From contig CAYYEF010000003.1 in the NCBI GenBank assembly GCA_964470825.1, forward strand, positions 1-45,698: a stretch of 45,698 nucleotides of DNA, written 5' to 3'. Within the stretch, counting starts at the first letter, position 1; the number at the start of each line of letters is the position of its first letter. A model generated the notes under the pieces. The model did not search any database. It was not told the DNA's origin and saw only the letters and a program-made list of their open reading frames with translations. This stretch comes from CAYYEF01 sp964470825. GTDB taxonomy: Bacteria > Patescibacteriota > Minisyncoccia > Phycocordibacterales > JAACPR01. The translations under genes were made by a program, and so were the position numbers. Shown piece after piece: positions 24,870 through 33,146 of the stretch.

Positions 24870-26597
24870 TTATTCTGAAATTACTCGATACACTTCCTCA
24901 ATTGTTGTGACACCTGTAACAGCTTTGAAAATACCATCCTCTATCATAGTCAACATTCCCTCTTTTTTTGCTTGGGCTGTTAATTCTTCACCAGACTTTC
25001 CTTCCATAATCATATTACGAATTGTCTCTGAAACTTGCATAATTTCATGTATACCAATTCTACCTTTATACCCCTCATCTTCGTTAACAGTATTTGGCTT
25101 ATAAAAAGGAATAGTTTTCCATGTAGCATCTTTTGGAACAGCTTTTTCTATTTTTAATTTTTCTAATAAAGAATCCAAATCTACGTTTTTAGCCAATTGT
25201 TCTAATCCAGCTTTGGTTAAGAAATATTTTTCTTTATTTTCATTAAGTTTTCGAACTAGACGTTGTGCAATAATTACCTTAATTGTTGAAACTAATAGAA
25301 ATGGTTCGATGCCCATATCAATTAAACGAGGAATAGTTCCTCCAGAAGAATTTGTGTGCAGGGTTGAAAGTACTAAATGGCCTGTAAGAGCGGCATTGAC
25401 AGCAAGACCTGCAGTTTCCTTATCTCTAATTTCTCCTACCATAATAATATCTGGGTCCTGACGAACAAGTGATCTTAAACCTTCAGAAAAAGTAAAACCG
25501 ATATCAGGCTTAACCTGGGTCTGATTAATCCTTTTCATTTGATATTCAATAGGATCTTCAATAGTAGAAATATTTACATCAGGCTTATTCAAAAGATCCA
25601 TAAGAGTATATAGAGTGGTAGTTTTACCAGAACCCGTTGGACCGGTTGTTAAAATCATACCGACAGTCTGATTAAGAGCTTTATGAATCCTCTCTAATCC
25701 TTCACCGTGGAAACCAAGACTATCTAAAGAAAAACCGCCACCTCCCTCTCTTAAAATACGCATTACCACTTTTTCTCCATAATATACTGGCAATACAGAA
25801 ACACGAAAGGAAACTTTTTCTCCATCTAATTCTGATTTAAAACGACCATCTTGAGGTAACCTTTTTTCATCTAATTTTAAATTGGCCAAAACTTTTATTC
25901 TGGCAATAATAGCAGAGGCAGTATTTTTAGGTAAAGTCATTGCATCATGAAGCAAACCGTCAACTCGATAGCGGATAATTAACTCTTTTTCTAATGGTTC
26001 AATATGAATATCAGAAGCACCCTGTAAAATAGCATGTTTTAGCAAAGTATCGACTATCTTTATGACAGGCAGATCTGTAGCAATTTTATTTAAATCCTGG
26101 TTTTCAGATTTTGAATCAAGACTTTGAGTTTCCTTTTGAATAATATCTCCGAAATCAGCTTTTAGACTTTTTTGATACTGAATAAGAGCCTTTCTTAAGG
26201 AATCAGTAGAAGTTAGGCGCGGCTGAATTTTAAGACCGGTTTTTTTTCTAATAAAATCAATAGAAGCCAAATCATCAGTATCAAGCATTGCTACCTCTAG
26301 AACATTATCTGTCTTTTGGTAAGCAATGATGTTGTTCTTTCTGGCGATTGGTTCAGGTATAAGTGCCAAAACTTCTGAATTAATTTTTTGATCACTGATA
26401 TCAATAAAAGGAATTCCTAGAATATAGGCTTGAACTTTTTTTAAATCGTCTTCTGCAATTTTTCCTTCACTTACCAAATAATCGCCAAAAGACATTCCAC
26501 GATCAATCGCATTTTTTACAGCATCATCAATATCGGTTCGAGACACAAGTCCCGAATCCACCATAAACTCTTTTAGCTTATCTTCTTCGATGTACAT
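24870..26597 (-). CDS. pilB: Type IV pilus assembly ATPase PilB/GspE
   Basis: 575 aa. N-terminal MshEN-type domain (residues 1 to about 150: SFGDYLVSEGKI, ILGIPFIDIS, IPEPIARKNNIIAY), then the motor: SDIHIEPLEKELIIRYRVDG, Walker A GPTGSGKTTTLYTLMD, Asp box STIEDPIEY, Walker B PDIIMVGEIRDKETA and His box LTGHLVLSTLHTNSS. The tetra-Cys zinc motif usual in PilB/GspE is missing; that region (LVRKLNENKEKY... YKGRIGIHEI) has no Cys. First gene of the operon; a TATAAT box lies 11 bases before its ATG. No PilT gene is in the window. Confidence 0.95.
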   Translation of the reverse strand: MYIEEDKLKEFMVDSGLVSRTDIDDAVKNAIDRGMSFGDYLVSEGKIAEDDLKKVQAYILGIPFIDISDQKINSEVLALIPEPIARKNNIIAYQKTDNVLEVAMLDTDDLASIDFIRKKTGLKIQPRLTSTDSLRKALIQYQKSLKADFGDIIQKETQSLDSKSENQDLNKIATDLPVIKIVDTLLKHAILQGASDIHIEPLEKELIIRYRVDGLLHDAMTLPKNTASAIIARIKVLANLKLDEKRLPQDGRFKSELDGEKVSFRVSVLPVYYGEKVVMRILREGGGGFSLDSLGFHGEGLERIHKALNQTVGMILTTGPTGSGKTTTLYTLMDLLNKPDVNISTIEDPIEYQMKRINQTQVKPDIGFTFSEGLRSLVRQDPDIIMVGEIRDKETAGLAVNAALTGHLVLSTLHTNSSGGTIPRLIDMGIEPFLLVSTIKVIIAQRLVRKLNENKEKYFLTKAGLEQLAKNVDLDSLLEKLKIEKAVPKDATWKTIPFYKPNTVNEDEGYKGRIGIHEIMQVSETIRNMIMEGKSGEELTAQAKKEGMLTMIEDGIFKAVTGVTTIEEVYRVISE

Positions 26598-26705
26598 TCT
26601 TATATTAAATTATATCAAAAGAAAAATTTATTGTCTGTGTAAAAATTTTCAAAAAGTTAATAAATATTTATTAATAAATTAATTATTTTAATCTTTTTCT
26701 AAAAA

Positions 26706-26733
26706 TTGACTATATGTATAAAAATGATATTAT
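26706..26733 (+). promoter_or_regulatory. Promoter of nusA
   Basis: TTGACT (26706-26711), 16-bp spacer, TATTAT (26728-26733). The start would be near 26740, just before the leader hairpin. Confidence 0.6.
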
Positions 26734-26745
26734 ATAGAGCACAAG

Positions 26746-26830
26746 TAGTTCGCCACTCGCCGGCGGGCTAATTTTTTTAGAAGAGACTCGGCCACATTTT
26801 TAAAAACAGTGTGTCGAAAATGGCGAATTA
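26746..26830 (+). promoter_or_regulatory. nusA leader: mutually exclusive terminator and antiterminator
   Basis: TAGTTCGCC (26746-26754) pairs with GGCGGGCTA (26762-26770) to give a 9-bp stem (two G-U pairs), followed by A and seven Ts: an intrinsic terminator. The same 5' arm, TAGTTCGCCA (26746-26755), also pairs over 10 bp (one G-U) with TGGCGAATTA (26821-26830), which would disrupt the terminator. Between them a further stem, CGGCCACA/TGTGTCG, forms. The layout is that of a riboswitch or protein-responsive attenuator ending 12 bases before the nusA ATG. The ligand is unknown; autoregulation by NusA is a natural guess. Confidence 0.6.
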
Positions 26831-26842
26831 ATACAATTGAAT

Positions 26843-27985
26843 ATGTTTGATTTAAAAGTAATTAATGCCGTTCTTGCTCAACTTGAGGAAGAAAGAGGTA
26901 TTCCAAAAGAAAAAATAATAGAAGCGATTGAAATGGCTATCGGTACTGCTTATAAAAAAGAGTACGGGAAAAAAGGTCAAGTCGTAAAAGCAAAATTCAA
27001 CTCTGACTCAGGAGATGTAGAATTTTGGCAATCAAAAACTGTTGTTGATAGAGATTCTATTATTATGGAAGACGAAGAATTTCCAGAAACTCCAGAAGGA
27101 GAAATGCCTAAAATTCGCTTTAATCCAGAACAACATATCCTTATCGATGATGCAAAATTAATCAAAAGAGGCGTAGAAGTTGGAGAAGAAATGATTTTCC
27201 CTCTTGAAAAGAAGAGTGATTTTGGTCGTATCGCAGCCCAAACTGCAAAACAAGTAATCACACAAAAAATTCGAGAAGCAGAAAAAACTTCTGTTATGTC
27301 AGAATATGGTGAAAGAGAAGGAACTATTGTTTCAGGAACTGTTGAAAGAACAGAGCGTGGTAATGTTTATCTAGATATGGGCCGAGCAATTGGTATGCTT
27401 GGATACGATGAACAAATTCCAGGTGAAAGATTTCGCCAAGGTGAAAGAGTGCGTGCTTACCTATTCCGTGTAGACGAATCACCTAGAGGGGTCTTTTTGA
27501 AAGTATCTCGTTCACATCCTAAATTCTTAGAAAAGCTTTTTGAAGCAGAAGTTCCAGAAATTGTTTCTGGTATTGTAGAAGTTAAATCCATTGCCCGTGA
27601 AGCAGGAGCGCGTTCAAAAATCGCTGTTAAATCAAACGATGACAGTATTGATCCTGTTGGTTCAATGGTAGGTCAAAGAGGCGTTCGTGTTAGCACAATC
27701 ACTTCTGAACTTGGAGGTGAAAAAATCGATATTATTGAATGGTCAGAAAATCCTTCAGAATTTATTGCCGAGTCTCTATCTCCTGCTAAAATTCTTTCAA
27801 TTGATATCGATGAAGAAAATAAAATTGCAAAAGTAACTGTTGCTGAAGATCAACAATCTCTAGCAATTGGAAAAGGTGGTCAAAATGTTAGACTTGCAGC
27901 TAAACTAACTGGATGGAAAATCGACATTCAATCATACAAAACAGATGCAATGGTAGAAGCAGAAGCAAAAGAATCAACAGAATAA
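26843..27985 (+). CDS. nusA: Transcription termination/antitermination factor NusA
   Basis: NusA binds RNA polymerase and nascent RNA and tunes pausing, termination and antitermination. ATG 26843 (MFDLKVINAVLAQLEEERGI) is preferred to the TTG two codons earlier. Domains: RNAP-binding NTD (1-150), S1 (about 150-220, GTIVSGTVERTERGNVYLDM), KH1 (about 225-300; VGSMVGQRGVRV) and KH2 (about 305-375; AIGKGGQNVRLAAKLTGWKI). 381 aa, without the C-terminal acidic repeats of E. coli NusA. It stands without the usual rimP/infB neighbours. Its leader carries a terminator/antiterminator pair. Confidence 0.97.
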   Translation: MFDLKVINAVLAQLEEERGIPKEKIIEAIEMAIGTAYKKEYGKKGQVVKAKFNSDSGDVEFWQSKTVVDRDSIIMEDEEFPETPEGEMPKIRFNPEQHILIDDAKLIKRGVEVGEEMIFPLEKKSDFGRIAAQTAKQVITQKIREAEKTSVMSEYGEREGTIVSGTVERTERGNVYLDMGRAIGMLGYDEQIPGERFRQGERVRAYLFRVDESPRGVFLKVSRSHPKFLEKLFEAEVPEIVSGIVEVKSIAREAGARSKIAVKSNDDSIDPVGSMVGQRGVRVSTITSELGGEKIDIIEWSENPSEFIAESLSPAKILSIDIDEENKIAKVTVAEDQQSLAIGKGGQNVRLAAKLTGWKIDIQSYKTDAMVEAEAKESTE

Positions 27986-28014
27986 TTATTAAAATTAACT
28001 TAATCTAAAATATT

Positions 28015-28551
28015 ATGAATTTGTGGCACGAAATTTCATTAGGAGAAGATGTTCCAAATACAATTAATACTATTATTGAAATTCCAGAAGGATCAAATAA
28101 TAAATATGAAATCGACAAAGCAACTGGGTTAATTAAACTGGATAGAGCTAATTACTCTAGTGCACCATATCCTTTTGATTATGGTTTTGCTCCTCAAACT
28201 CTTTGGGAAGACAATGATCCTCTAGATGTTGTAGTCTTAACAACTTTTCCATTACATCCAGGAATTTTAGTAAAAGTTCGTCCAGTAGCTGTTATGGAAA
28301 TGATTGATGATGGAGAATCAGATTATAAAATCATTGGGGTTCCATCTGACGATAAACGCTGGGATGATACCCAAGATTTAAACGACTTAAACAAACATAA
28401 AATTAAAGAAATTGAACACTTCTTTAAAACTTATAAAGAACTAAAAGGAAAAAGTGTTGTTGTAGAAATAAATGGTATAAAAGGCAAAAAGGAAGCCATG
28501 GAGGCAATAGAGAAATCGATTAAATTATATAAAGAAAAATTTAATAAATAG
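28015..28551 (+). CDS. ppa: Inorganic pyrophosphatase (soluble, family I)
   Basis: Hydrolyses pyrophosphate and so drives nucleic acid and tRNA charging reactions. IEIPEGSNNKYEIDK, YPFDYGFAPQT, the metal signature EDNDPLDVVVL, and VPSDDKRWDD are the conserved blocks. 178 aa, typical of bacterial hexameric enzymes. It is 29 bases after nusA on the same strand and ends at a strong terminator, so it is probably cotranscribed with nusA. Confidence 0.97.
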   Translation: MNLWHEISLGEDVPNTINTIIEIPEGSNNKYEIDKATGLIKLDRANYSSAPYPFDYGFAPQTLWEDNDPLDVVVLTTFPLHPGILVKVRPVAVMEMIDDGESDYKIIGVPSDDKRWDDTQDLNDLNKHKIKEIEHFFKTYKELKGKSVVVEINGIKGKKEAMEAIEKSIKLYKEKFNK

Positions 28552-28556
28552 TATTT

Positions 28557-28585
28557 AAAACACCCCTTTAAAAGGGGTGTTTTTC
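28557..28585 (+). terminator. Intrinsic terminator after ppa
   Basis: AAAACACCCCTTT / AAAGGGGTGTTTT, an 11-12 bp stem with a tight AT loop, then Ts. Confidence 0.9.
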
Positions 28586-28641
28586 AAATTAAAATTAAAT
28601 TTTGATATAATTAAATTATTATTAATTATTGTTAATTAATT

Positions 28642-29280
28642 ATGAAAAATATTTTAATCATATCAACTCTATTTTATTGCTTGTTACCAAATTTAACATA
28701 TGCTCAAAACCCCAAAACAAGTGCAGATATTTTAAATAAATTTCAAAATAAAAAGGAAGAAAATTCATACGAATCATACGAAAATAAAAATACTGACTGG
28801 AAAAATAACACAGAAAAAAGAAGGCAAAATATACAGAGCAGAATTTCAGAAAAAAGAATTGAATTTCAAAACAAACTAGAAGAAAGAAAGAAAAACATAG
28901 CGGAAAAAAGAGTTAAACTAGAAGAAAAATCTGAAGAAAAAATAAATGAACTTTTAGAAAAAATATACTTAAAATTTAGTAATTTAATCGGAAGATTAAA
29001 TATAGCAGCAGACAAACTAGAAGTTAAAATTAATGATTTAGAAAATGAAGGTGTTAATGTGACAAAATCTTCAAAATTACTTTACGAAGCAAGACAAAAA
29101 ATAGATACGGCAATGTCTGAATTAGGTGCATCTAAAATAGTTTTAGAAAATAATATTAAAAATGAAATATCAAAAGAAGACGTTCGTACAATAATTGAAT
29201 CAATGAAAAAATCCATAAACGAATCTCGAGATGCTCTTATTGAAGTAGTGAAATCATTAAAAGACTCTAATATAGAATAA
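28642..29280 (+). CDS. Secreted coiled-coil protein
   Basis: 212 aa, function not recognised. Signal peptide MKNILIISTLFYCLLPNLTY with cleavage near AQN. Residues about 55-120 are a highly charged Lys/Glu/Arg-rich predicted coiled coil (EKRRQNIQSRISEKRIEFQ..., EERKKNIAEKRVKLEEKSEE). A second helical region (about 130-205) holds heptads with Leu and Ile. Proteins of this shape are frequent in Parcubacteria. The next gene begins 5 bases downstream and encodes a small membrane protein, so the two may act together at the envelope. Confidence 0.75.
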   Translation: MKNILIISTLFYCLLPNLTYAQNPKTSADILNKFQNKKEENSYESYENKNTDWKNNTEKRRQNIQSRISEKRIEFQNKLEERKKNIAEKRVKLEEKSEEKINELLEKIYLKFSNLIGRLNIAADKLEVKINDLENEGVNVTKSSKLLYEARQKIDTAMSELGASKIVLENNIKNEISKEDVRTIIESMKKSINESRDALIEVVKSLKDSNIE

Positions 29281-29285
29281 CTATC

Positions 29286-29561
29286 ATGAATAATAACCAA
29301 GACACAAAAATCTCAATTAAAAAAGATTCTGGTATAGGTCCAATTATAGGATCTATAATTATAGTAATTCTTATTGTTTTGGGAGGGTTATATTTTTGGG
29401 GTTATGTAATAAAAAATAAAAGTATAAAACAAATAGATCCAAAAGAAATAAAAGATAATGATATACTAAATATTAATAATGAACTTAATAAATCTGATGT
29501 AAATATTATTGATTCTGAATTACAACAAATTGATTCAGAAATAGACTCTAACCTAAAATAA
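29286..29561 (+). CDS. Small single-pass membrane protein
   Basis: 91 aa, not recognised. A polar N-terminus is followed by one transmembrane helix (about 17-42, GIGPIIGSIIIVILIVLGGLY), then Lys residues and an Asn/Asp/Ile-rich polar tail (DPKEIKDNDILNINNELNKS). Lys at the start of the tail and the acidic C-terminus leave the topology uncertain. It is 5 bases after the coiled-coil gene and is followed by a terminator. Confidence 0.65.
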   Translation: MNNNQDTKISIKKDSGIGPIIGSIIIVILIVLGGLYFWGYVIKNKSIKQIDPKEIKDNDILNINNELNKSDVNIIDSELQQIDSEIDSNLK

Positions 29562-29573
29562 AAATACTGAGAA

Positions 29574-29612
29574 AATTAAAAACCATTATCATAAATAGTG
29601 GTTTTTTAATTA
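29574..29612 (+). terminator. Intrinsic terminator
   Basis: AATTAAAAACCA-type arm pairs with TGGTTTTTTAATT. TAT/ATA extends the stem inside. It closes the secreted/membrane gene pair. Confidence 0.8.
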
Positions 29613-29653
29613 AACTTTCTTTTTTAAGATTTTTAAGTTAAACTCGACACACT

Positions 29654-30745
29654 ATGTCTGATAATAAAAATTATAAAATCCTTAACAAAGAGGAAAAAAA
29701 TAAAGAATTAACAACTGAGATTGAAATATCGATTGATTTTATTGAGAGTTTAAGAGAAAAAGCTATTAAATCAATTGGTAAAGAAGTTGAATTAAAAGGT
29801 TTTAGAAAAGGAACAGCCCCAGATAAAATGGTTGTTGAGCATGTTGGAGAAGCAAAGATTTTTGAGGAAATGGCTTTTGAGGCAATTAATCAAATACTGC
29901 CAGTTATAATGATTGAAGAAAAAATCAACTCATTGACTCAACCACAAATTTCTATTACAAAAATAGCTCCTAAAAATCCAGTAGTATTAAAAGCTTCTTT
30001 TATTCTGATGCCAGAAATAGAGCTAGCTGATTACAAAAAAATTGCAAAATCAATAGAAAGAAAAGATGGTCAAAAAATTGAAGATAAAGAAATAGAAGAC
30101 TATATTAACTATCTTCGTAAATCAAGAGCAGAATCTGAAGCTCTAAAAAATAAAACTACCGGAGAAATTTCAGATAAAGAAAGAGCAAATAATGACTCAG
30201 AAAAAGACACACAAATCTCAGAAAAAGAATTGCCTGTATTTGATGATGAATTTGTAAAAACTCTAGGAAATTTTAAAGACGTAGACGATTTCAAAAATCA
30301 ACTTAAAGAAAATATGTCTGCCGAAAAAGATAGACAATCTAAAGAAAAAAGAAGGATTGAAATTATTGAGAAAATAATTAGCGAATCAAAAGTTGAGCTG
30401 CCAGATATCCTGGTAGAAGAAGAGTTGGATAGAATGGTTGAGCAATTCCGATCCGATATTAGAAATTATAGAATGGAACCAGAAGACTATCTTAAAGAAA
30501 TTAAGAAAACAGAAAAAGATCTTAGATCAGAATGGAGAACAGATGCAGAAAAAAGAGCAAAGATGAATTTAGTTTTACCAAAAATTGCACTGGAAGAAAA
30601 AATAGAAGCCGATAAAGAAAAAGTTGAGCATGAAGCTCATCATTTGGTTGAACATCATAAAGTTGATGAAGTTAGAGCAAAACAATACGTAGAGTATGTT
30701 TTGAGAAATGAGGCAGTACTAAAATTTTTAGAAGAATTAAATTAA
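29654..30745 (+). CDS. tig: Trigger factor lacking the PPIase domain
   Basis: Ribosome-bound chaperone at the nascent-chain exit. N-terminal domain with the L23-binding signature GFRKGTAP (about 48-55; usual GFRxGxxP). Then the C-terminal chaperone arms, with VFDDEFVKTLGNFKDVDDFK and LRSEWRTDAEKRAKMNLVLP. At 363 aa it is about 70 shorter than E. coli (432). The FKBP-type prolyl isomerase is replaced by a short charged stretch (about 160-195, KNKTTGEISDKERANNDSEK). Promoter and terminator flank it as a single unit. clpP, often its neighbour, is 1.8 kb downstream. Confidence 0.93.
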   Translation: MSDNKNYKILNKEEKNKELTTEIEISIDFIESLREKAIKSIGKEVELKGFRKGTAPDKMVVEHVGEAKIFEEMAFEAINQILPVIMIEEKINSLTQPQISITKIAPKNPVVLKASFILMPEIELADYKKIAKSIERKDGQKIEDKEIEDYINYLRKSRAESEALKNKTTGEISDKERANNDSEKDTQISEKELPVFDDEFVKTLGNFKDVDDFKNQLKENMSAEKDRQSKEKRRIEIIEKIISESKVELPDILVEEELDRMVEQFRSDIRNYRMEPEDYLKEIKKTEKDLRSEWRTDAEKRAKMNLVLPKIALEEKIEADKEKVEHEAHHLVEHHKVDEVRAKQYVEYVLRNEAVLKFLEELN

Positions 30746-30768
30746 AAAATAATTTTAAAAAATTTTTA

Positions 30769-30801
30769 AGAAGCGATGCAAAAATCATCGCTTCTTTTTT
30801 T
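30769..30801 (+). terminator. Intrinsic terminator after tig
   Basis: GAAGCGATG (30770-30778) pairs with CATCGCTTC (30786-30794), followed by TTTTTTT. Confidence 0.92.
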
Positions 30802-30814
30802 AATTAATTTATTT

Positions 30815-30850
30815 TAATAAAATAAAAATCAGTGAAATTAATCACTGATT
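30815..30850 (-). terminator. Terminator of the 83-aa gene, overlapping its stop codon
   Basis: On the minus strand AATCAGTGA / TCACTGATT (9 bp) is followed by TTTTATTTTATT. The TGA stop of the gene at 30842-31093 lies within the first arm. Confidence 0.8.
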
Positions 30851-31093
30851 TATACTTTCAACTTTTTCAAGATATCTGAGAGAGATTTCATTTTGTATGA
30901 AAAATCCTCCCCTTATCCAATCATCTCTTTTGATAGAAAAAAAGAATGTTTGGTGATGAACAAAAAAACTTTCATCCTCTTCTTTAACCTCAGCCAAATA
31001 TTGACCTGGCTGAATTATAATTTTTTTATTTTCTGTTTCAGAAATTTTACAAAAAGCTGTAAATACTTTTTTGAAATCAATTAGAACTTTCAT
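30842..31093 (-). CDS. Hypothetical protein, 83 aa
   Basis: Not recognised. A small soluble protein, MKVLIDFKKVFTAFCKISET at the start, with a Lys/Ile-rich strand (NKKIIIQPGQYLAEV), an acidic turn and a Phe-rich segment (SFFVHHQTFFFSIKRDDWIR). Length, a terminator fused to its stop codon, and a divergent neighbour (31171) support a real gene. No membrane segment or metal motif. Confidence 0.55.
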   Translation of the reverse strand: MKVLIDFKKVFTAFCKISETENKKIIIQPGQYLAEVKEEDESFFVHHQTFFFSIKRDDWIRGGFFIQNEISLRYLEKVESINQ

Positions 31094-31170
31094 CTAAAAA
31101 TTAACTCTATCACAAAAACAAAATAGTTAATCTTGCCAAATAAAGATAAATGTGTTAATGTTTTTTAAGT

Positions 31171-31539
31171 ATGTTCCAAACAGCAGAACCCGCAGTCAGA
31201 AAATCCGTAGCTACAAGAAAACCCAAGAAGAAGGAAATTATTCCCTTCGATACCTCTGTTAAAATATCAGATGGTGCGGATGAAGTAATTCTCAGCTTCA
31301 CGGGAACTTTCGAAGGCAGCAAGCAAAATCTTGAAGCTCTCGAATTTGCCTTCATGAGCCAAGTCATGAAAGGCAAGAAAAATGTTCGCATGAAAATCCT
31401 GGAGACTTTTCATGCTAACGGGCACAAAGCCTTCCTTGCAAAAGCAGTGCATGCCAATGCAAGCAAAGTTGGCAAGAAAATAATCATCGATGATTTTGGT
31501 TTCTGGAGTGATGTTTCTCACATCTTCCACAAGAACTAA
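31171..31539 (+). CDS. Hypothetical protein, 122 aa, GC-richer than its neighbours
   Basis: Not recognised. A basic N-terminus (RKSVATRKPKKKE) is followed by a predicted alpha/beta region (VKISDGADEVILSFTGTFEG, then EALEFAFMSQVMKGKK) and an end rich in His and aromatics (GFWSDVSHIFHKN). Codon choice (GGC, CTC, ATC, GCC) is visibly GC-richer than in flanking genes, as in the genes at 37753 and 40171. TTGCCA-17-TAATGT ends 9 bases before the ATG, so the mRNA would be nearly leaderless. A strong terminator follows. Possibly recent acquisition or high expression; neither is shown. Confidence 0.6.
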   Translation: MFQTAEPAVRKSVATRKPKKKEIIPFDTSVKISDGADEVILSFTGTFEGSKQNLEALEFAFMSQVMKGKKNVRMKILETFHANGHKAFLAKAVHANASKVGKKIIIDDFGFWSDVSHIFHKN

Positions 31540-31552
31540 TATCAAAAAAAAC

Positions 31553-31607
31553 AAACCACTTTCAGAAAGATTATCATCGAGTATGAAAGTGGTTTTTATT
31601 TTTTTAT
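31553..31607 (+). terminator. Intrinsic terminator
   Basis: AAACCACTTTC (31553-31563) pairs with GAAAGTGGTTT (31585-31595), followed by TTATTTTTTT. It also faces the convergent rsmE gene. Confidence 0.85.
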
Positions 31608-31637
31608 AAGGAAAAAATTTTGTGAATTAAATTTAAT

Positions 31638-32336
31638 TTAGTTTATTTTTAGAGCAGCTAAAATTGCAATTGACGCTGTCTCTGCCCTTAAAACAAAATC
31701 ACCAAGTGAGTAACTTTTTATATTGTACTCTGAAAAAATCTCTTTATCTTTTTCAGACCATCCACCTTCAGGACCGACAAAAATATTTAGATTGGATATA
31801 TCTTTTATTTTCTTAATATTAATTTTTTCTGTCGAAATATCTAGGTAGAAAGTTTCACTTGGTTTCAAGCTAGGCAAAACTTCAGATAGTTTCACAGTTT
31901 CGTGAAACTTTGGTAGCCACACTTTTTCAGATTGTTCCGCAGCTTCTTTGATAATAATTTCTGCCCTTTCTCTCTTTAAATTAATTTTTTCTGTTCGATC
32001 AGATATAACCGGAATGAAATTATTAGCACCGAGTTCTGTGCATTTTTGTAAAACCCACTCAGCCTTGTCTTTCTTTGGAATTGAAAAATATAGATTAATC
32101 GTGTTTGTATCTTGTGGATTTGATTTTACTTTTTCTTTAGAAAAAATTGATTCGGATTTTAGAATTATTTTAACTTTTACAAAATACTCTTTACCTGAAC
32201 TATCTAATAAAATCAGATCATCGCCCTTCTGCAACCGTAAAACGTTTTTTATTTGATGAATGACATTAGCATCGGAGACAGTGATCTCATCCCCAACCTC
32301 TTTAATATTAGTCACAAAAAATCTATGTAATTTCAT
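31638..32336 (-). CDS. rsmE: 16S rRNA (uracil-1498-N3)-methyltransferase RsmE
   Basis: SPOUT-class methyltransferase that modifies U1498 in the 30S decoding region. N-terminal PUA-like part (MKLHRFFVTN, then VLRLQKGDDLILLD), then the knotted SAM domain: KKDKAEWVLQKCTELGANNF, RTEKINLKRERA, EAAEQSEKVWLPKF, FVGPEGGWSEKDKEIF and LGDFVLRAETASIAIL. The ATG at 32336 is chosen over one 12 codons upstream because the family starts MxxHRFF and a TAAAAT box lies 8 bases before it. Confidence 0.94.
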   Translation of the reverse strand: MKLHRFFVTNIKEVGDEITVSDANVIHQIKNVLRLQKGDDLILLDSSGKEYFVKVKIILKSESIFSKEKVKSNPQDTNTINLYFSIPKKDKAEWVLQKCTELGANNFIPVISDRTEKINLKRERAEIIIKEAAEQSEKVWLPKFHETVKLSEVLPSLKPSETFYLDISTEKINIKKIKDISNLNIFVGPEGGWSEKDKEIFSEYNIKSYSLGDFVLRAETASIAILAALKIN

Positions 32337-32400
32337 ATATCTCGATTTTAGAGGTTTACAGAAAAAAGGCAAATCGATTTTAAGCCTGTTTCACAGTTTC

Positions 32401-32463
32401 TAAATTTTAGAACTTCTGAAAAAACCAATTATAATAAGCCAAAACCTAAACTTCTAAAATTTA
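32401..32463. repeat. 12-bp inverted repeat in the rsmE-clpP intergenic region
   Basis: TAAATTTTAGAA (32401-32412) and TTCTAAAATTTA (32452-32463) are perfect reverse complements 39 bases apart. They flank a TATAAT-like sequence on both strands (about 32428-32435). There is no T-tract, so an operator or cruciform site fits better than a terminator. No other large feature is seen in 32337-32544. Confidence 0.5.
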
Positions 32464-32544
32464 ACTTTGGAAATCTGTATATTTGATTTATACCCCTACT
32501 TCTTGTAAAGTTTTGGTATTACTTAAATTTAAATTTTAAACAAT

Positions 32545-33117
32545 ATGATTATTCCAACAGTAATAGACAAAAGTCAATTTGGAGAGCGGGCATATGATAT
32601 ATATTCTCGTTTACTAAAAGAAAACATAATTTTCCTAGGAGGACCGATTGATGATCACACCGCAAATTTAGTGATCGCTCAATTACTCTTCCTTCAATCA
32701 GAAGATCCAAAAAAAGATATCAAACTTTATATCAACTCACCTGGTGGTTCTGTGTCTGCAACACTAGCAATGATTGACACAATCAACAATATTAAAAATG
32801 ATGTTTCAACTGTATGTGTTGGTATGGCAGCTTCAGGAGGAGCTTGGCTTCTATCAGCAGGAACTAAAGGAAAAAGATTTGCATTACCAAATTCTGAAAT
32901 AATGATTCACCAACCACTAAGTGGAACAGAAGGTCAAGCATCAGATATTGCAATCCATGCAGAACACTTACTAAAGACTAAAAAAAATCTTATCAAGATG
33001 ATGGCGAAACATACTGGACAGCCAGAATCAAAAATTGAAAAAGATGTTGATCGAGATTTTTACATGTCAGCAGAAGAAGCAAAAAAATACGGTATCGTAG
33101 ACAAGGTTTTAAGTTAG
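32545..33117 (+). CDS. clpP: ATP-dependent Clp protease proteolytic subunit
   Basis: Serine protease that forms the degradation chamber with ClpX/ClpA. Catalytic Ser97 in GMAASGGAWLL (usual AASMGA), His122 in MIHQPL, and Asp171 in DRDFYMSAEEA. LYINSPGGSV, GTKGKRFALPNS and YGIVDKVL are the other family blocks. 190 aa with no long propeptide. Upstream is a 12-bp inverted repeat. rny follows 29 bases later. Confidence 0.96.
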   Translation: MIIPTVIDKSQFGERAYDIYSRLLKENIIFLGGPIDDHTANLVIAQLLFLQSEDPKKDIKLYINSPGGSVSATLAMIDTINNIKNDVSTVCVGMAASGGAWLLSAGTKGKRFALPNSEIMIHQPLSGTEGQASDIAIHAEHLLKTKKNLIKMMAKHTGQPESKIEKDVDRDFYMSAEEAKKYGIVDKVLS

Positions 33118-33146
33118 AACTTTTTACAAAATAAAAATTAAAAAAC

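Noticed and set aside
26598..26705. Divergent pilB/nusA junction as replication origin
   Set aside because: AT-rich and a strand switch, but no DnaA box or parS site. The promoters explain the composition.
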